Below are positions 28,937 through 39,069 of a DNA stretch of 64,000 nt, piece by piece; position 1 is the first letter of the stretch, and the number at the start of each line of letters is the position of its first letter. The stretch is taken from NCBI RefSeq assembly GCF_014644535.1, contig NZ_BMKW01000012.1:124001-188000 (forward strand), written 5' to 3'. The DNA is from Neoroseomonas lacus (GTDB taxonomy: Bacteria > Pseudomonadota > Alphaproteobacteria > Acetobacterales > Acetobacteraceae). Position numbers and translations under genes: made by a program. Below the pieces are notes generated by a model. It had not been told where the DNA came from, did no database searches, and saw only the letters and a list, made by a program, of their open reading frames with translations.

Positions 28937-29812
28937 TCAGCCGACGGCCGCCACCTTGTCCTGGGTGTTGGTGTCGAAATCGCTCGCGTCGTGGCGTTCC
29001 CGCAATTGGCTGGCGGGCTCGCCCTGCATGCGATTGACCATGCGCCCGCGCCGCACCGCCGGCCGTTCGCCAATCATGTCGGCCCAACGCTGCACATGAA
29101 CGTAGGACTGCACGTCGAGAAACTCGGCGGCACCGTAGAGCCAGCCCTTCACCAGTCCCCCATACCATGGCCAGATCGCCATGTCCGCGATCGTGTAGTC
29201 CTCACCGGCGATGTAGCTGGACTCGGCCAGGCGGCGATCCAGGACATCGAGCTGGCGCTTCACCTCCATGGCGAAGCGGTCGAGCGGATACTGCATCTTG
29301 CTCGGCGCATAGGCGTAGAAGTGGCCGAAGCCGCCACCGAGATAGGGGGCGCTGCCCATCTGCCAGAACAGCCAGGACAGGCATTCGGCGCGTGCGGCGG
29401 TCTCCTTGGGCAGGAAGGCGTCGAATTTCTCGGCGAGATGGACGAGGATGGCGCCGGATTCGAACACCCTGACCGGCGTCGCGCCGCTGCGGTCGACCAG
29501 TGCCGGGATCTTCGAATTCGGGTTCACCGCGACGAAGCCCGAACCGAACTGGTCTCCCTCGCCGATGCGGATGAGCCACGCATCGTATTCGGCACCCTGG
29601 TGGCCGAGGGCGAGCAACTCCTCGAGCATCACCGTGACCTTCACGCCGTTCGGCGTGCCCAGCGAATACAACTGCAGGGGGTGACGCCCGATCGGCAGAT
29701 CCTTGTCATGCGTCGGCCCGGCGATCGGGCGATTGATGTTGGCGAAGCGGCCACCATTGGCCTTGTCCCACGTCCAGACGCTGGGCGGGGTGTACTCGGT
29801 CGATGCACTCAT
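28937..29812 (-). CDS. yghU: YghU-type glutathione S-transferase / disulfide-bond oxidoreductase
   Basis: 291-aa nu-class GST relative. Family hallmarks are the N-terminal extension PPSVWTWDKANGGRFANINR, then the thioredoxin-fold LYSLGTPNGVKVTVMLEEL, VNPNSKIPAL and VFESGAILVHLAEK, and a helical C-terminal domain (EDYTIADMAIWPW). Nu-class members reduce organic disulfides and peroxides with glutathione. ATG 29812 is used; a TTG codon precedes it in frame. Confidence 0.9.
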   Translation of the reverse strand: MSASTEYTPPSVWTWDKANGGRFANINRPIAGPTHDKDLPIGRHPLQLYSLGTPNGVKVTVMLEELLALGHQGAEYDAWLIRIGEGDQFGSGFVAVNPNSKIPALVDRSGATPVRVFESGAILVHLAEKFDAFLPKETAARAECLSWLFWQMGSAPYLGGGFGHFYAYAPSKMQYPLDRFAMEVKRQLDVLDRRLAESSYIAGEDYTIADMAIWPWYGGLVKGWLYGAAEFLDVQSYVHVQRWADMIGERPAVRRGRMVNRMQGEPASQLRERHDASDFDTNTQDKVAAVG

Positions 29813-30163
29813 CAAGCCGGCTCCTGAAGATGGCAGCGAGGCTGCCGTGACGCATCGTCAGGTGGGGGCATGCTGGTGGTCGTGCCAGGGGAGGCGCGGA
29901 CCCACGGGGATGAGCCATGTGGCGCCGCGCGTCGGGAGGGGCTGGGTGTCATCAGGCTACGTTGCCTTGCCGGTGATCCCGCGGCGGCCAGGTTGAGCGC
30001 CGCCTGGACGCCAACGGCCATGACGGCGGCGTGTAACGCATCGGCGAGGCCGCACCCCCTGGCCAGGCGTCGAGTGTCGTTGTCTCATTGTATCCTTCGC
30101 GATTCCCCGATCACCTCGTGCTCGCCACGATGGTCCGCGGGTCATGCATCGTCAGGAGTTGCC
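29813..30163. other. Divergent intergenic region
   Basis: About 350 bp between the divergent GST and V4R genes. No convincing coding frame is present. It is expected to hold both promoters. Confidence 0.35.
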
Positions 30164-30697
30164 ATGGGCGCGCCACAAGTCCCGATCGACGTCGATCCCG
30201 AAACCGGCATCTGGCGTACCGATGGCCTGCCGATGATTTATCTGCCGCGCCACTTCCTGGTGAACATGCAGAAGAGCGTCGAGGCCGCCATCGGGCCCGA
30301 AGCCTATCGGCAGACGCTCTACGACTCGAGCGACCTCTCGGCCCTGCAATGGTGCCGGGCCGAGGCCAAGACTCACGGCCTCACGCCTGTCGAGACGTTT
30401 CGCCACTACCTCAAGCGGCTCTCCCAGCGCGGCTACGGGCAATTGGAGATCACCGCGCTCGACGAAGCCGCCGGGACGGCGACGGTCGTCGTCCGCCATT
30501 CAGCCTTCGCCCTCGGTTATGGGCCCGAGACGGGCCGGCACGTCTGCTACGTGTTCGAAGGCAGCTTCGCCGGTGGCATGCGCTACGTCCTCGAGATGGC
30601 GGGGCGAAGCGGTGTACCGATCTGCCGCGAGGTCGCCTGCGCCGCAGCGGGACAGCCCGAATGCCGCTTCGAGTTGCGTTGCGAGGCCATGGCGTGA
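30164..30697 (+). CDS. V4R-domain (4-vinyl reductase-like) protein
   Basis: 177-aa cytosolic protein. The C-terminal half (about 110-172) has the V4R pattern: ALGYGPETGRHVCYVFEGSF, then VPICREVACAAAGQPECRFE with a Cys/His set suited to metal or ligand binding. The N-terminal part (LPMIYLPRHFLVNMQKSVEA) matches what usually precedes V4R in small sensor-like proteins. V4R domains bind small hydrophobic ligands and occur in signalling and in bacteriochlorophyll synthesis; no photosynthesis genes are nearby. AGGAG before ATG 30164 sets the start. Function unknown. Confidence 0.7.
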   Translation: MGAPQVPIDVDPETGIWRTDGLPMIYLPRHFLVNMQKSVEAAIGPEAYRQTLYDSSDLSALQWCRAEAKTHGLTPVETFRHYLKRLSQRGYGQLEITALDEAAGTATVVVRHSAFALGYGPETGRHVCYVFEGSFAGGMRYVLEMAGRSGVPICREVACAAAGQPECRFELRCEAMA

Positions 30698-31095
30698 CGT
30701 AATGCTGGCCTGCGGGGGCGCAAGTGACCGATCGGCAGCCCAGCTGAGACAGGATGACCGGGCATCTCATTGTATTCGGTGGAAAAGACCGCGAGGTGCC
30801 ACCATGTGGACCGAGGTGGCCGCGCCATTCATTCAAGGCTGCCATTCGCGTCATACGGGCGACAGGGCCAATGGCGCGCGGCCCCGCAACCCTGCTGTGC
30901 GCAGATGGTCATGATTAGTTCCTTCCAATTTGCCGCGTCATGGCGTAGCTACTTCACGTCAGCTTTTTATGGTCCCGCCGCGCGTGCTCCTTGGCTCCCG
31001 ATCGAGCATCGAGCTCGGCGCTCGTCTCCAGCAGAAGATTGATCGGACGCGCCATTCGGCGCGGCTGCGACATTTTGCGCGAACGGTACAAATCC
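30698..31095. other. Region upstream of cspA
   Basis: About 400 bp with no supported gene. It is less G/C-rich than its surroundings near 30900-31000 (ATGATTAGTTCCTTCCAATT). It probably includes the cspA promoter and a long 5' untranslated leader, as is typical for cold-shock genes. Confidence 0.4.
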
Positions 31096-31302
31096 ATGTC
31101 CAACGGCACCATCAAGTGGTTCAATGCCACGAAGGGCTACGGCTTCATCCAGCCTGATGACGGCACGAAGGACGTGTTCCTTCACATCTCCGACGTCGAG
31201 CGCTCTGGCATCGGTACGCCGCAGGAAGGCGACAAGATCGAGTACGACATCCAGCGCGGCCAGCAGGGCAAGATGTCCGCTACCAACCTGCGCAAGGCCT
31301 GA
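31096..31302 (+). CDS. Cold-shock protein, CspA family
   Basis: 68-aa single-domain RNA chaperone. RNP1-like KGYGFIQPDD and RNP2-like DVFLHISDVE are visible, starting MSNGTIKWFNAT. It melts RNA structure and aids translation in the cold or under stress. It is followed by a very strong terminator. Confidence 0.96.
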   Translation: MSNGTIKWFNATKGYGFIQPDDGTKDVFLHISDVERSGIGTPQEGDKIEYDIQRGQQGKMSATNLRKA

Positions 31303-31311
31303 TAAGCCTGC

Positions 31312-31344
31312 CAGGTGGGCCGGCGGCAATCGCCGGCCCACCTG
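31312..31344 (+). terminator. cspA terminator hairpin
   Basis: Perfect 14-bp stem CAGGTGGGCCGGCG / CGCCGGCCCACCTG with the 5-nt loop GCAAT, 10 nt after the cspA stop. Confidence 0.8.
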
Positions 31345-31506
31345 CCTGTCGCGCCAACGCGCGACACTGCCATGGTCTCGGTGACGGCTGGCCGGCGTTT
31401 CGGCACCGCCCCCGCTCACCGGGATCCGCCAGATCGTCCCCGATCACCATCGACGCCTTGGCAAGCGTCAAACACAACCCGAGACACAGGACAGTAGTAA
31501 GCAAAG

Positions 31507-31959
31507 ATGCAAGGTCTGAAGCGCGACGACTTCAACGCCCGCCGAGAAGCCGCGGACGGTGCCCGCAAAGCCATGCTGGCGCGCTTCCGCGCACAGCCCG
31601 GCCCGGACGACCCCGTGGTGCAACAGCGACTCGCTGAACAGCGCGCCGTCGCCGAGGCACGCGAGAAGCGCCGCGCCGACCGCGAGGCCGAACGTGCTGC
31701 GCAGGCCGAAGCCGCCGCCGCCGAGGCCGTGCGCCTCGCCGCCGAGGAAGCCGCCCATCAGGCTGAACTCGCGCGTCTCGCTGCCGAACAGGCGCTGCGC
31801 GATGCCGAGGCCGCGCGCGAAGCCGCCTCCGCCGCGATGGAGCAGGAAGAGCGCGCCGCGATGCTCGATGCCGAGAAGAAGGCGCGTGCCTTGGCGCTCG
31901 CCGCCGAGCAGAAGGCATTGCGCGATGCACGTTATGCCGCACGCAAGGCGCGCCGGTAG
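31507..31959 (+). CDS. DUF6481-type alanine-rich coiled-coil protein
   Basis: 150 aa, almost entirely Ala/Glu/Arg-rich helix (for example AREKRRADREAERAAQAEAA), with the start MQGLKRDDFNARREAADGAR that I associate with DUF6481. There are no membrane segments and it is probably a long cytosolic coiled coil. Proteins of this type often follow cold-shock genes in alphaproteobacteria, as here; a role with RNA or the ribosome is speculation. Confidence 0.7.
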   Translation: MQGLKRDDFNARREAADGARKAMLARFRAQPGPDDPVVQQRLAEQRAVAEAREKRRADREAERAAQAEAAAAEAVRLAAEEAAHQAELARLAAEQALRDAEAAREAASAAMEQEERAAMLDAEKKARALALAAEQKALRDARYAARKARR

Positions 31960-31969
31960 AGAAGACCCT

Positions 31970-32014
31970 GGCCGGCGGCATCACTCCCCCCTGGGGTGGT
32001 GAAGCTTGCCGGCC
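31970..32014 (+). terminator. Imperfect stem-loop after the DUF6481 gene
   Basis: GGCCGGC and GCCGGCC enclose a second pairing (TCACTCCCC with GGGGTGGTGA), giving a long imperfect hairpin 10 nt after the stop. Likely terminator. Confidence 0.55.
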
Positions 32015-32143
32015 CACTCGGCTGGAGAGGCTTCCGTGCAGCGATGCGAACGGAAGCCGCCAGCCTCCGCGTAACTGCCCGGCCAGCACGCCGGCGTTCA
32101 TCGAGGCGGCCATGTCGCGGTCGCCGCCTGACAGGAAATCGCT

Positions 32144-32329
32144 ATGGCAAGCCCAGCCGTCGAGGCCACTGCCCCGAAATCAGAAGCAGAGATGAACGAA
32201 GAGGTTGCGTCGATCGCCAAGCGTCATCGCATTTCGCCGGCCATTGTGCGCGAGATCATGCGCCGATCAGGCGCCACCGACCGCTCGATGATCGAGCGCG
32301 AGATCGCGAAGGGCAAGGCGCGGCGCTAG
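32144..32329 (+). CDS. Small basic helical protein, unknown
   Basis: 61 aa: MASPAVEATAPKSEAEMNEE, then a helical domain IAKRHRISPAIVREIMRRSG, then ATDRSMIEREIAKGKARR. It looks like a compact three-helix or HTH-like unit reminiscent of DUF3606-type small proteins, but I am not certain. ACAGGAAA lies about 9 nt before the ATG. It converges on the ATP synthase operon. Confidence 0.55.
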   Translation: MASPAVEATAPKSEAEMNEEVASIAKRHRISPAIVREIMRRSGATDRSMIEREIAKGKARR

Positions 32330-32463
32330 GCCGTTCCGGTCGCTCTGGCTCACGGAAGCCTCCCTGGATCGCTGCTCGATGCGAGCTTCTCCACTCGATC
32401 AGGTGGTCCGCCTGATCGGAATCCGGCTCAGTGTTCCTGCGGGCCATCGGATCGACCGTCACG

Positions 32464-33333
32464 TTATCCACTGCTGTGGGTGCGGTCGTAATCGGCAATC
32501 GCCGTCGAACCCGAGATCACGTCCAGCAGTTCCTCGGTGATGGATCCCTGCCGGGCGCGACGCTCGTCACTATGTAGGTCGTCAAGCCGATGCTCGATGT
32601 TCGAGCGGGCCGACTGCATGGTCCGCAACCGCTCCGCATTCTCGGCAGCGAAGGCCTCGAGCGCCGCATGCGCCAGCTCGGCCAGGAAGTACTCTCCCAC
32701 CAGAAGTTCGACCAGACGCGCCGGCGGCAGATATGTCAGCGGCCGTTCGCCTTCGCTCGAACGCCGAAAGCGCGCGAGATCCAGTGGCAGCAATCGACGC
32801 CGTTCCGCCGTCACGCGCCCATCCGGTGCGGCGAGAGGGAACAGCACCTCGACACGCGTCGCCGCGCCGCGCAGGAAGGTGTCGTAGATCGTCTCGGCGA
32901 CGCGCGACGCGATATCGGTCGCTGCGCCGACCTGCGTGGCCATCGGGCCAGTCCAGGCCGGCTTCCAACCCTCCGCCTCCGCCAACGCCGCACCGCGTGC
33001 GCCGAGGCAATAGACAAACGCTCCCGCGGCGCGATCAGGTGCGGCGGTTGCAAGCATGCGCTCAGGCAGGGCGCCGACGAAGCCGTGTTCGGCAGTGAAC
33101 AGCACCAGCACCTCGCGCCCTGCCGGCGTGGGCCTTACCGCATCGCGCGGCAGCAAGGCGACCGCCTCCGCCAGAGCCGCGGCAACGATCCCGCTCCAGC
33201 TGCGCACGCCGTCGATGACATGCCGCGTCTGCTGGACGCGCGACGCCGCCACGCCGCGCATCGCGCCTACCACCGTGCCGAGCTGCGCGATGCTCTCGAT
33301 ATGCTGCTCGATGCCGGCGAGGCGGTCGGTCAT
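32464..33333 (-). CDS. atpG: N-type F1Fo-ATPase gamma subunit
   Basis: 289-aa central-stalk subunit. The N-terminal helix ([20 protein letters not shown]) and the C-terminal helix ([20 protein letters not shown]) are the paired coiled coil that rotates inside the alpha/beta hexamer. It overlaps atpA by 4 nt. Last gene of the atpDCQRBEFAG operon. It is divergent from housekeeping gamma, as is usual for the N-type. Confidence 0.88.
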   Translation of the reverse strand: MTDRLAGIEQHIESIAQLGTVVGAMRGVAASRVQQTRHVIDGVRSWSGIVAAALAEAVALLPRDAVRPTPAGREVLVLFTAEHGFVGALPERMLATAAPDRAAGAFVYCLGARGAALAEAEGWKPAWTGPMATQVGAATDIASRVAETIYDTFLRGAATRVEVLFPLAAPDGRVTAERRRLLPLDLARFRRSSEGERPLTYLPPARLVELLVGEYFLAELAHAALEAFAAENAERLRTMQSARSNIEHRLDDLHSDERRARQGSITEELLDVISGSTAIADYDRTHSSG

Positions 33334-34856
33334 GGCGCGGCGGGCACCAAGCCGGCAGCGCGGCGAGCCAGGGCCTCGCGCAAGCTGGCGCGGTCATCGG
33401 CCGTCAGGTGGCCGCTGTCGCGCACACGGGCCAGCGCGTCACCCGCTTCACCGCTCAGCCAGGGCCCGAGGCCGTCCGTGAAGTCGCGCATGCGCGGCAG
33501 CGGCACGGGATCGAGCAACCCCTCATCCACCGCGAGCAGGAGCGCCACTTCCACGCCGAGGTCGCGCGGCGCGTGGCGGCCCTGGCGCAGCACTTCGCGG
33601 ATACGGCGGCCGTGTTCAAGCTTGGCTCGCGTGCGCGGCTCCGTGGTTGCGCCGAACCGCGAGAAGATCTCGAGCTCCTCGAACTGCGCATAGGCGAGGC
33701 GCAGAGTCTCCGCCACGCCGCGCAACGCCGGCGCCTGCGTCTTGCCGCCGACGCGGCTCACGCTGCGCCCGGTATCGACCGCCGGGCGCCGCCCTTCATG
33801 GAACAGCCGCGTGTCGAGCACGACCTGCCCATCGGTGATCGAGATCAGGTTGGTCGGGATATAGGCGCTGAGATTGCCGGCCTCGGTCTCGGCGATCGGC
33901 AGCGCGGTCAGGGAGCCGCCGCCCTTCGCGGCACAGAGCTTCGCGGCGCGTTCCAGCAGCCGCGCATGCAGGTGGAAGATGTCGCCCGGATAGGCCTCGC
34001 GGCCCGGCGGCTGGCGCAGCAGAAGGGAAATCTCGCGATGCGTCGCGGCGTGTTTGGTGAGGTCGTCGAGCACGATCAACGCATGGCCGCCGGCATCGCG
34101 GACATGCTCGGCCATCGTCATGCCGGCGAAGGGCGCGAGCCATTGCAGCCCCGGGCTGGTGGACGCGCCGGCGACGACGAAGATGCACCGCTGTGGATTG
34201 CCATGCGCGCGCACCGCCTCGATCGCTTGCCGTACGGAGGAGGATTTCTGCCCGATCGCGACATAGATGCAGACCACGTCGCTGTCGCGCTGATTGATGA
34301 TGGCATCGACACCGATCGCCGTCTTGCCGGTCTGCCGGTCACCGAGGATCAGCTCGCGTTGTCCGCGTCCCAACGGGATCATCGCATCCACCAGCAGGAT
34401 GCCGGTCTGCAGCGGCTCGGTCACCAGGTCGCGGTCGATGATCGGCGGCGCGCCGCGTTCGATCGGCGCGCGGTCCGAAGCCTCGAGCGGCCCGAGCCCG
34501 TCGAGCGGGCGGCCCAGCGGGTCGACCACGCGGCCGAGCAGCGCGCCGCCCACGGGTACGCGCAGCACGTCGCCGGTGCCGTGCACGACCTGCCCGGCAT
34601 CGATATGCGCGCCTTCGTCGAGCAGCACGCAGCCGACGCTGTGTTGGTCGAGAATGCGCGCGAGGCCGAAGCTGCCATCGGCGAAGCGCACCATCTCGCC
34701 GGCGCGCAGATCCGCCAGGCCCGAGACACGCACGACGCCATCCGCGGCATCCTCGACACGACCCAGCGTTTCCGCGACGGGGCCGATCTGGGCGGCGGCG
34801 ACGCGCGCGACGGCGTCGCTCGCCCAGTCGCGCAGGGCGTCAGACGGCACCGTCAT
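33330..34856 (-). CDS. atpA: N-type F1Fo-ATPase alpha subunit
   Basis: 508-aa non-catalytic nucleotide-binding subunit. P-loop GDRQTGKT at 172-179, Walker B-like [11 protein letters not shown], and [12 protein letters not shown] with the Arg finger. ATG 34856 lies inside the end of atpF (17-nt overlap); an earlier in-frame ATG at 34919 would overlap more and adds unrelated residues. It overlaps atpG by 4 nt. Confidence 0.93.
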   Translation of the reverse strand: MTVPSDALRDWASDAVARVAAAQIGPVAETLGRVEDAADGVVRVSGLADLRAGEMVRFADGSFGLARILDQHSVGCVLLDEGAHIDAGQVVHGTGDVLRVPVGGALLGRVVDPLGRPLDGLGPLEASDRAPIERGAPPIIDRDLVTEPLQTGILLVDAMIPLGRGQRELILGDRQTGKTAIGVDAIINQRDSDVVCIYVAIGQKSSSVRQAIEAVRAHGNPQRCIFVVAGASTSPGLQWLAPFAGMTMAEHVRDAGGHALIVLDDLTKHAATHREISLLLRQPPGREAYPGDIFHLHARLLERAAKLCAAKGGGSLTALPIAETEAGNLSAYIPTNLISITDGQVVLDTRLFHEGRRPAVDTGRSVSRVGGKTQAPALRGVAETLRLAYAQFEELEIFSRFGATTEPRTRAKLEHGRRIREVLRQGRHAPRDLGVEVALLLAVDEGLLDPVPLPRMRDFTDGLGPWLSGEAGDALARVRDSGHLTADDRASLREALARRAAGLVPAAP

Positions 34857-35574
34857 CACCCGCGGCGCGCGCTGTGAGGGCTTCGAGATCCGCCGCCCAA
34901 TTGCCGTGGAGCGCCGCATGCGCGCCGCGCAGTTCCAGCCCGGCGATCAGCGACGGGTCGGTGACAAAGCGCAGCGCGACATCCGTGCCGAGATGTTCCG
35001 CGATAGATTGGCACAAGGTGGCCTGTGTATCGGCTGGCAGTGCCGCGGCGCTGGCGACTTCCAGCGGCCCCGATCGCAGCGCTTGCCGCGTTGCGTCGGG
35101 CAGGGCGACGAGCGCCTCGATCAGGCGTGGCAGGAAGGCTTCGGCCGGTGGCGTCGCCTGGCTGGCGAGGCGTCCGGCCATGGCGCCGGCAAGGCGCGCG
35201 GCCTGCCGTCGAAGGTCGCGGGCGGCTTCCTCCGCCTGGCGCGTCGTGCGCAGCTTCGCCTCCGCGAGCGCCTGGTCGGCCTGGGCGCGCGCGTGGTCGA
35301 GCATCGCCTTCGCCTCCGTCTCAGCGGCCTCCCGCGCCGCGCCGAGGATCGCCTCGCGTTCCTTGGCGAAGCCTTCGCGCTGCTTCAGGGCCGCGCCTTC
35401 AAGCTCCTGTGCGCGCTTGCGCCCGGCTTCGGCATCGGCGAGCAACTTGTTGGATTCCGCACGTCGCGCCGCCACCACCTGACTCACCGGCAGAAACAGA
35501 AAATGTTGCAGCAACCAGGCCAGGACGAGGAAGTTGACGGCCTGCAGCGCGAGCGTCCACCAGTCGAGCGACAC
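34840..35574 (-). CDS. atpF: N-type F1Fo-ATPase b subunit with delta/OSCP-like tail
   Basis: 244 aa, much longer than the usual b (about 160). Residues 5-30 form the membrane anchor ([18 protein letters not shown]). Residues 35-130 are an Ala/Glu/Arg-rich coiled coil. Residues about 170-235 ([20 protein letters not shown], then [12 protein letters not shown]) resemble the C-terminal domain of the delta subunit (SA.PL..., ID.SLIGG). No separate delta gene (atpH) is present in the operon, so this protein probably supplies both stator functions. Confidence 0.88.
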   Translation of the reverse strand: MSLDWWTLALQAVNFLVLAWLLQHFLFLPVSQVVAARRAESNKLLADAEAGRKRAQELEGAALKQREGFAKEREAILGAAREAAETEAKAMLDHARAQADQALAEAKLRTTRQAEEAARDLRRQAARLAGAMAGRLASQATPPAEAFLPRLIEALVALPDATRQALRSGPLEVASAAALPADTQATLCQSIAEHLGTDVALRFVTDPSLIAGLELRGAHAALHGNWAADLEALTARAAGDDGAV

Positions 35575-35578
35575 GGCA

Positions 35579-35824
35579 TCACCGGACGTAGGGGTTAGCG
35601 AAGAGCAATAGCAGCGCGATGACGAGGCAGTAGATCGCCGTGGTCTCGATCATCGCGAGCCCGACGAACAATGTGCGCGACAGCACGCCAGCGGACTCCG
35701 GTTGGCGTGCGATGGCATCCATCGTCGCAGCCACGGCCCGACCCTCCGCCAAGGCGGGCCCGAGGGCGCCGAAGGAGACGGCGAAGGCGGCGGCGACGAT
35801 GCTGACATGCTCGACGTAGTTCAT
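35579..35824 (-). CDS. atpE: N-type F1Fo-ATPase c subunit (rotor ring)
   Basis: 81-aa hairpin. Helix 1 carries GPALAEGRA with Glu27, and helix 2 carries MIETTAIY with Glu60, Thr61, Thr62 and Tyr65. The spacing equals Gln32/Glu65/Ser66/Thr67/Tyr70 of known Na+-binding c subunits, except that Gln is replaced by Glu, giving two carboxylates per hairpin. This is a hallmark of N-type rings; whether Na+ or H+ is used cannot be settled by sequence. ATG 35824 (MNYVEHVS) is chosen over an upstream start because it lies 7 nt after the atpB stop. Confidence 0.92.
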   Translation of the reverse strand: MNYVEHVSIVAAAFAVSFGALGPALAEGRAVAATMDAIARQPESAGVLSRTLFVGLAMIETTAIYCLVIALLLLFANPYVR

Positions 35825-35831
35825 GTGTAGG

Positions 35832-36503
35832 TCAGCTCCTGTCCGTGGCGCCGATGGCGGCACCGATGAAGACGGCGGCGAGAATCGCGAAGATGTAGGC
35901 CTGCACGAGGCCGGTCAGGATATCGAGCGCCATGAAGGGGATCGGCACGAACAATCCGGCGAGGGAGAGCACCAGCGCACCGATGAACACGCCGCTCATG
36001 AGATTGCCGAACAACCGCACCATCAACGAGATGCTGCGCGTGAATTCCGACACGATGTTCAGCGGCAGCATGATCCAGACCGGCTGCGCGAAGCCGGCGA
36101 GGTAGCGCTTCAACCCGAGCGACCGCACGCCATAGACATGCGTGGCGACGAAGACGATGCCGGCGAGTGCCGCAGTCGTCTCCAGATGCGCGGTCGGTGG
36201 TTCCAGCCCCGGCAGCAGCCCGAGCAGATTCGCCGTGGCAAGGAAGATGAACAGCGTGCCGACCAGCGGCATTAGCGGTGTGGGATCACTGCGAATGATG
36301 GCGCGGATCTGTTCGGCGATGCCACAGACGAGCAGTTCCAGCGCGGTCTGCAACGCCCCCGGCCGCAGGGTGAGGCGGCGCGTCGCCAGCGCGCTGCCGA
36401 TGGCGAGCACCGCCATGAGCCCCCAGGTGGTGACGACCGGCGTGGTGATCGGCACCGGCCCGAAATGGAACAGCGTCGTGACGGTGAGCGGACTGTCCGT
36501 CAT
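35832..36503 (-). CDS. atpB: N-type F1Fo-ATPase a subunit
   Basis: 223-aa membrane stator with five to six helices. The essential stator Arg is in SLMVRLFGNLMSG, facing the c ring. NLLGLLPG and the C-terminal LVQAYIFAILAAVFIG are typical. It overlaps atpR by 4 nt. Confidence 0.92.
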   Translation of the reverse strand: MTDSPLTVTTLFHFGPVPITTPVVTTWGLMAVLAIGSALATRRLTLRPGALQTALELLVCGIAEQIRAIIRSDPTPLMPLVGTLFIFLATANLLGLLPGLEPPTAHLETTAALAGIVFVATHVYGVRSLGLKRYLAGFAQPVWIMLPLNIVSEFTRSISLMVRLFGNLMSGVFIGALVLSLAGLFVPIPFMALDILTGLVQAYIFAILAAVFIGAAIGATDRS

Positions 36504-36772
36504 GGCTGCGGCCGCCAGGCACGCAGCGCGAGGCTGCGCGCGGCAAGAAAGCCGGCAAAGGCCCCCAGCAGCCCGGCGCCGCCGGCGACGCGTACTGCCG
36601 CGACCAGCAAGGCGCCAAGCAGCAACAGCCGCGCCAGGTGCAGCACCGCCGGGCGCCAGGCCGGCCCACCTGAGAGGTACATCTCCGCATTGTGCCGCAT
36701 CGCCAGGAAGAACAGCCCACCGGCAAGCAGCCCCGCAGCAGCGGCCGCGGTGGCTTCGGCCAGCATGATCAT
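36500..36772 (-). CDS. atpR: N-ATPase accessory subunit AtpR
   Basis: 90-aa membrane protein with about three helices (AAAAAGLLAGGLFFLAMRHN, then a second pair). It sits in the position unique to N-ATPase operons, between atpQ and atpB, with 4-nt overlaps on both sides. The family is thought to help assemble or stabilise the c ring with AtpQ. Confidence 0.85.
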   Translation of the reverse strand: MIMLAEATAAAAAGLLAGGLFFLAMRHNAEMYLSGGPAWRPAVLHLARLLLLGALLVAAVRVAGGAGLLGAFAGFLAARSLALRAWRPQP

Positions 36773-37068
36773 CGGTCGCGTCCCATCTCGTTCATCCGTC
36801 GCCAGGCAAGCCAGAAGCCGAGCGCCGCGCCGGCGACGAGGAAAGCGCCCGTCCAGAAGATACCGCTACCGAAGGCCCGGTCGAGTGCGCGCCCCGCCAA
36901 CATGCCGGCCAGCATCGGCACGACGAACAGCCAGCCCAGCGCGCCGATCGTCGCGAGGTTGAGCCCGATCGGCCGCTCGCCTTCGATACGATGACGCTCG
37001 CGCCGCGCGCTTTCGCGACGCACTGATTCGATCAACCTGTCGGTGGGTGGCTTCTCCGGCGTGGTCAT
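36769..37068 (-). CDS. atpQ: N-ATPase accessory subunit AtpQ (AtpI-like)
   Basis: 99 aa. A charged N-terminus (LIESVRRESARRERHRIEGE) precedes two membrane helices (LGWLFVVPMLAGMLAGRALD; FWTGAFLVAGAALGFWLAW), the AtpI/F0F1-ATPase gene 1 plan. It overlaps atpC and atpR by 4 nt each. Confidence 0.86.
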   Translation of the reverse strand: MTTPEKPPTDRLIESVRRESARRERHRIEGERPIGLNLATIGALGWLFVVPMLAGMLAGRALDRAFGSGIFWTGAFLVAGAALGFWLAWRRMNEMGRDR

Positions 37069-37489
37069 GGCGCACCACGCCGTCCCGGTCCGGCAAGGCC
37101 CGGCCGCAGCAGGCCCATGATGCGCCGTATCGCGGCCGCCTGCATTTGTGCCGCGGCGACGCGCTCGGTGCGCTCGCTTTCCTCCGCAGCGGCGATGCCG
37201 GCGCGCAGCTTGTCTTCCAGCCGCGCGATGTCGTCGCCGAGAAAGGCCTGGCGCGTCGCGATCGCGATCTGCTGCCCGTCGCGCACGGTCAGCAAGCCAC
37301 CCCGTACGGCGCAGTGCTTCTCACGGCCGTTCTCGTCGCGCCAGGAGACGACCGACGGTGTGAGCGCTGTCAGGAAGGGAACATGCCCGGCCATGATGCC
37401 GAAAGTGCCACTCTCATCCTCGGCGCGCAGTGAGACGACACCATCCTGTTCCAGCAGCAGCGCATCCGGCGTGGCGATGGTCAGGCGCA

Positions 37490-37490
<1 letters not shown>
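37065..37490 (-). CDS. atpC: N-type F1Fo-ATPase epsilon subunit
   Basis: 141-aa rotor subunit. The N-terminal beta sandwich (MRLTIATPDALLLEQDG, GTFGIMAGHVPFLTAL) is followed by a helical C-terminus (RLEDKLRAGIAAAEESERTE). Its ATG overlaps the atpD stop by one base (TGATG). Confidence 0.9.
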
Positions 37491-38968
<1,478 letters not shown>

Positions 38969-39031
38969 TCGGGCCGCGCCGGCAGCGGCCGTCGAAGAAG
39001 CCAACCATAGGCGAGCGCGCCGCCCCCGCGG

Positions 39032-39047
39032 CTTGATTCACGTCAAG
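39032..39047 (-). promoter_or_regulatory. FNR/FixK-like box upstream of atpD
   Basis: CTTGA-TTCACG-TCAAG is a perfect palindrome containing TTGAT-N4-GTCAA, one base from the FNR consensus. It lies 85 bp before the atpD start, where an activator site at about -40 of a promoter would fit. The cognate regulator is not in this window. Confidence 0.5.
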
Positions 39048-39069
39048 ATCGCGGAAGGTTCATCGCCCC

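Noticed and set aside
33408..34877. 489-codon open frame antisense to atpA
   Set aside because: Shadow of the alpha subunit gene; no motif.
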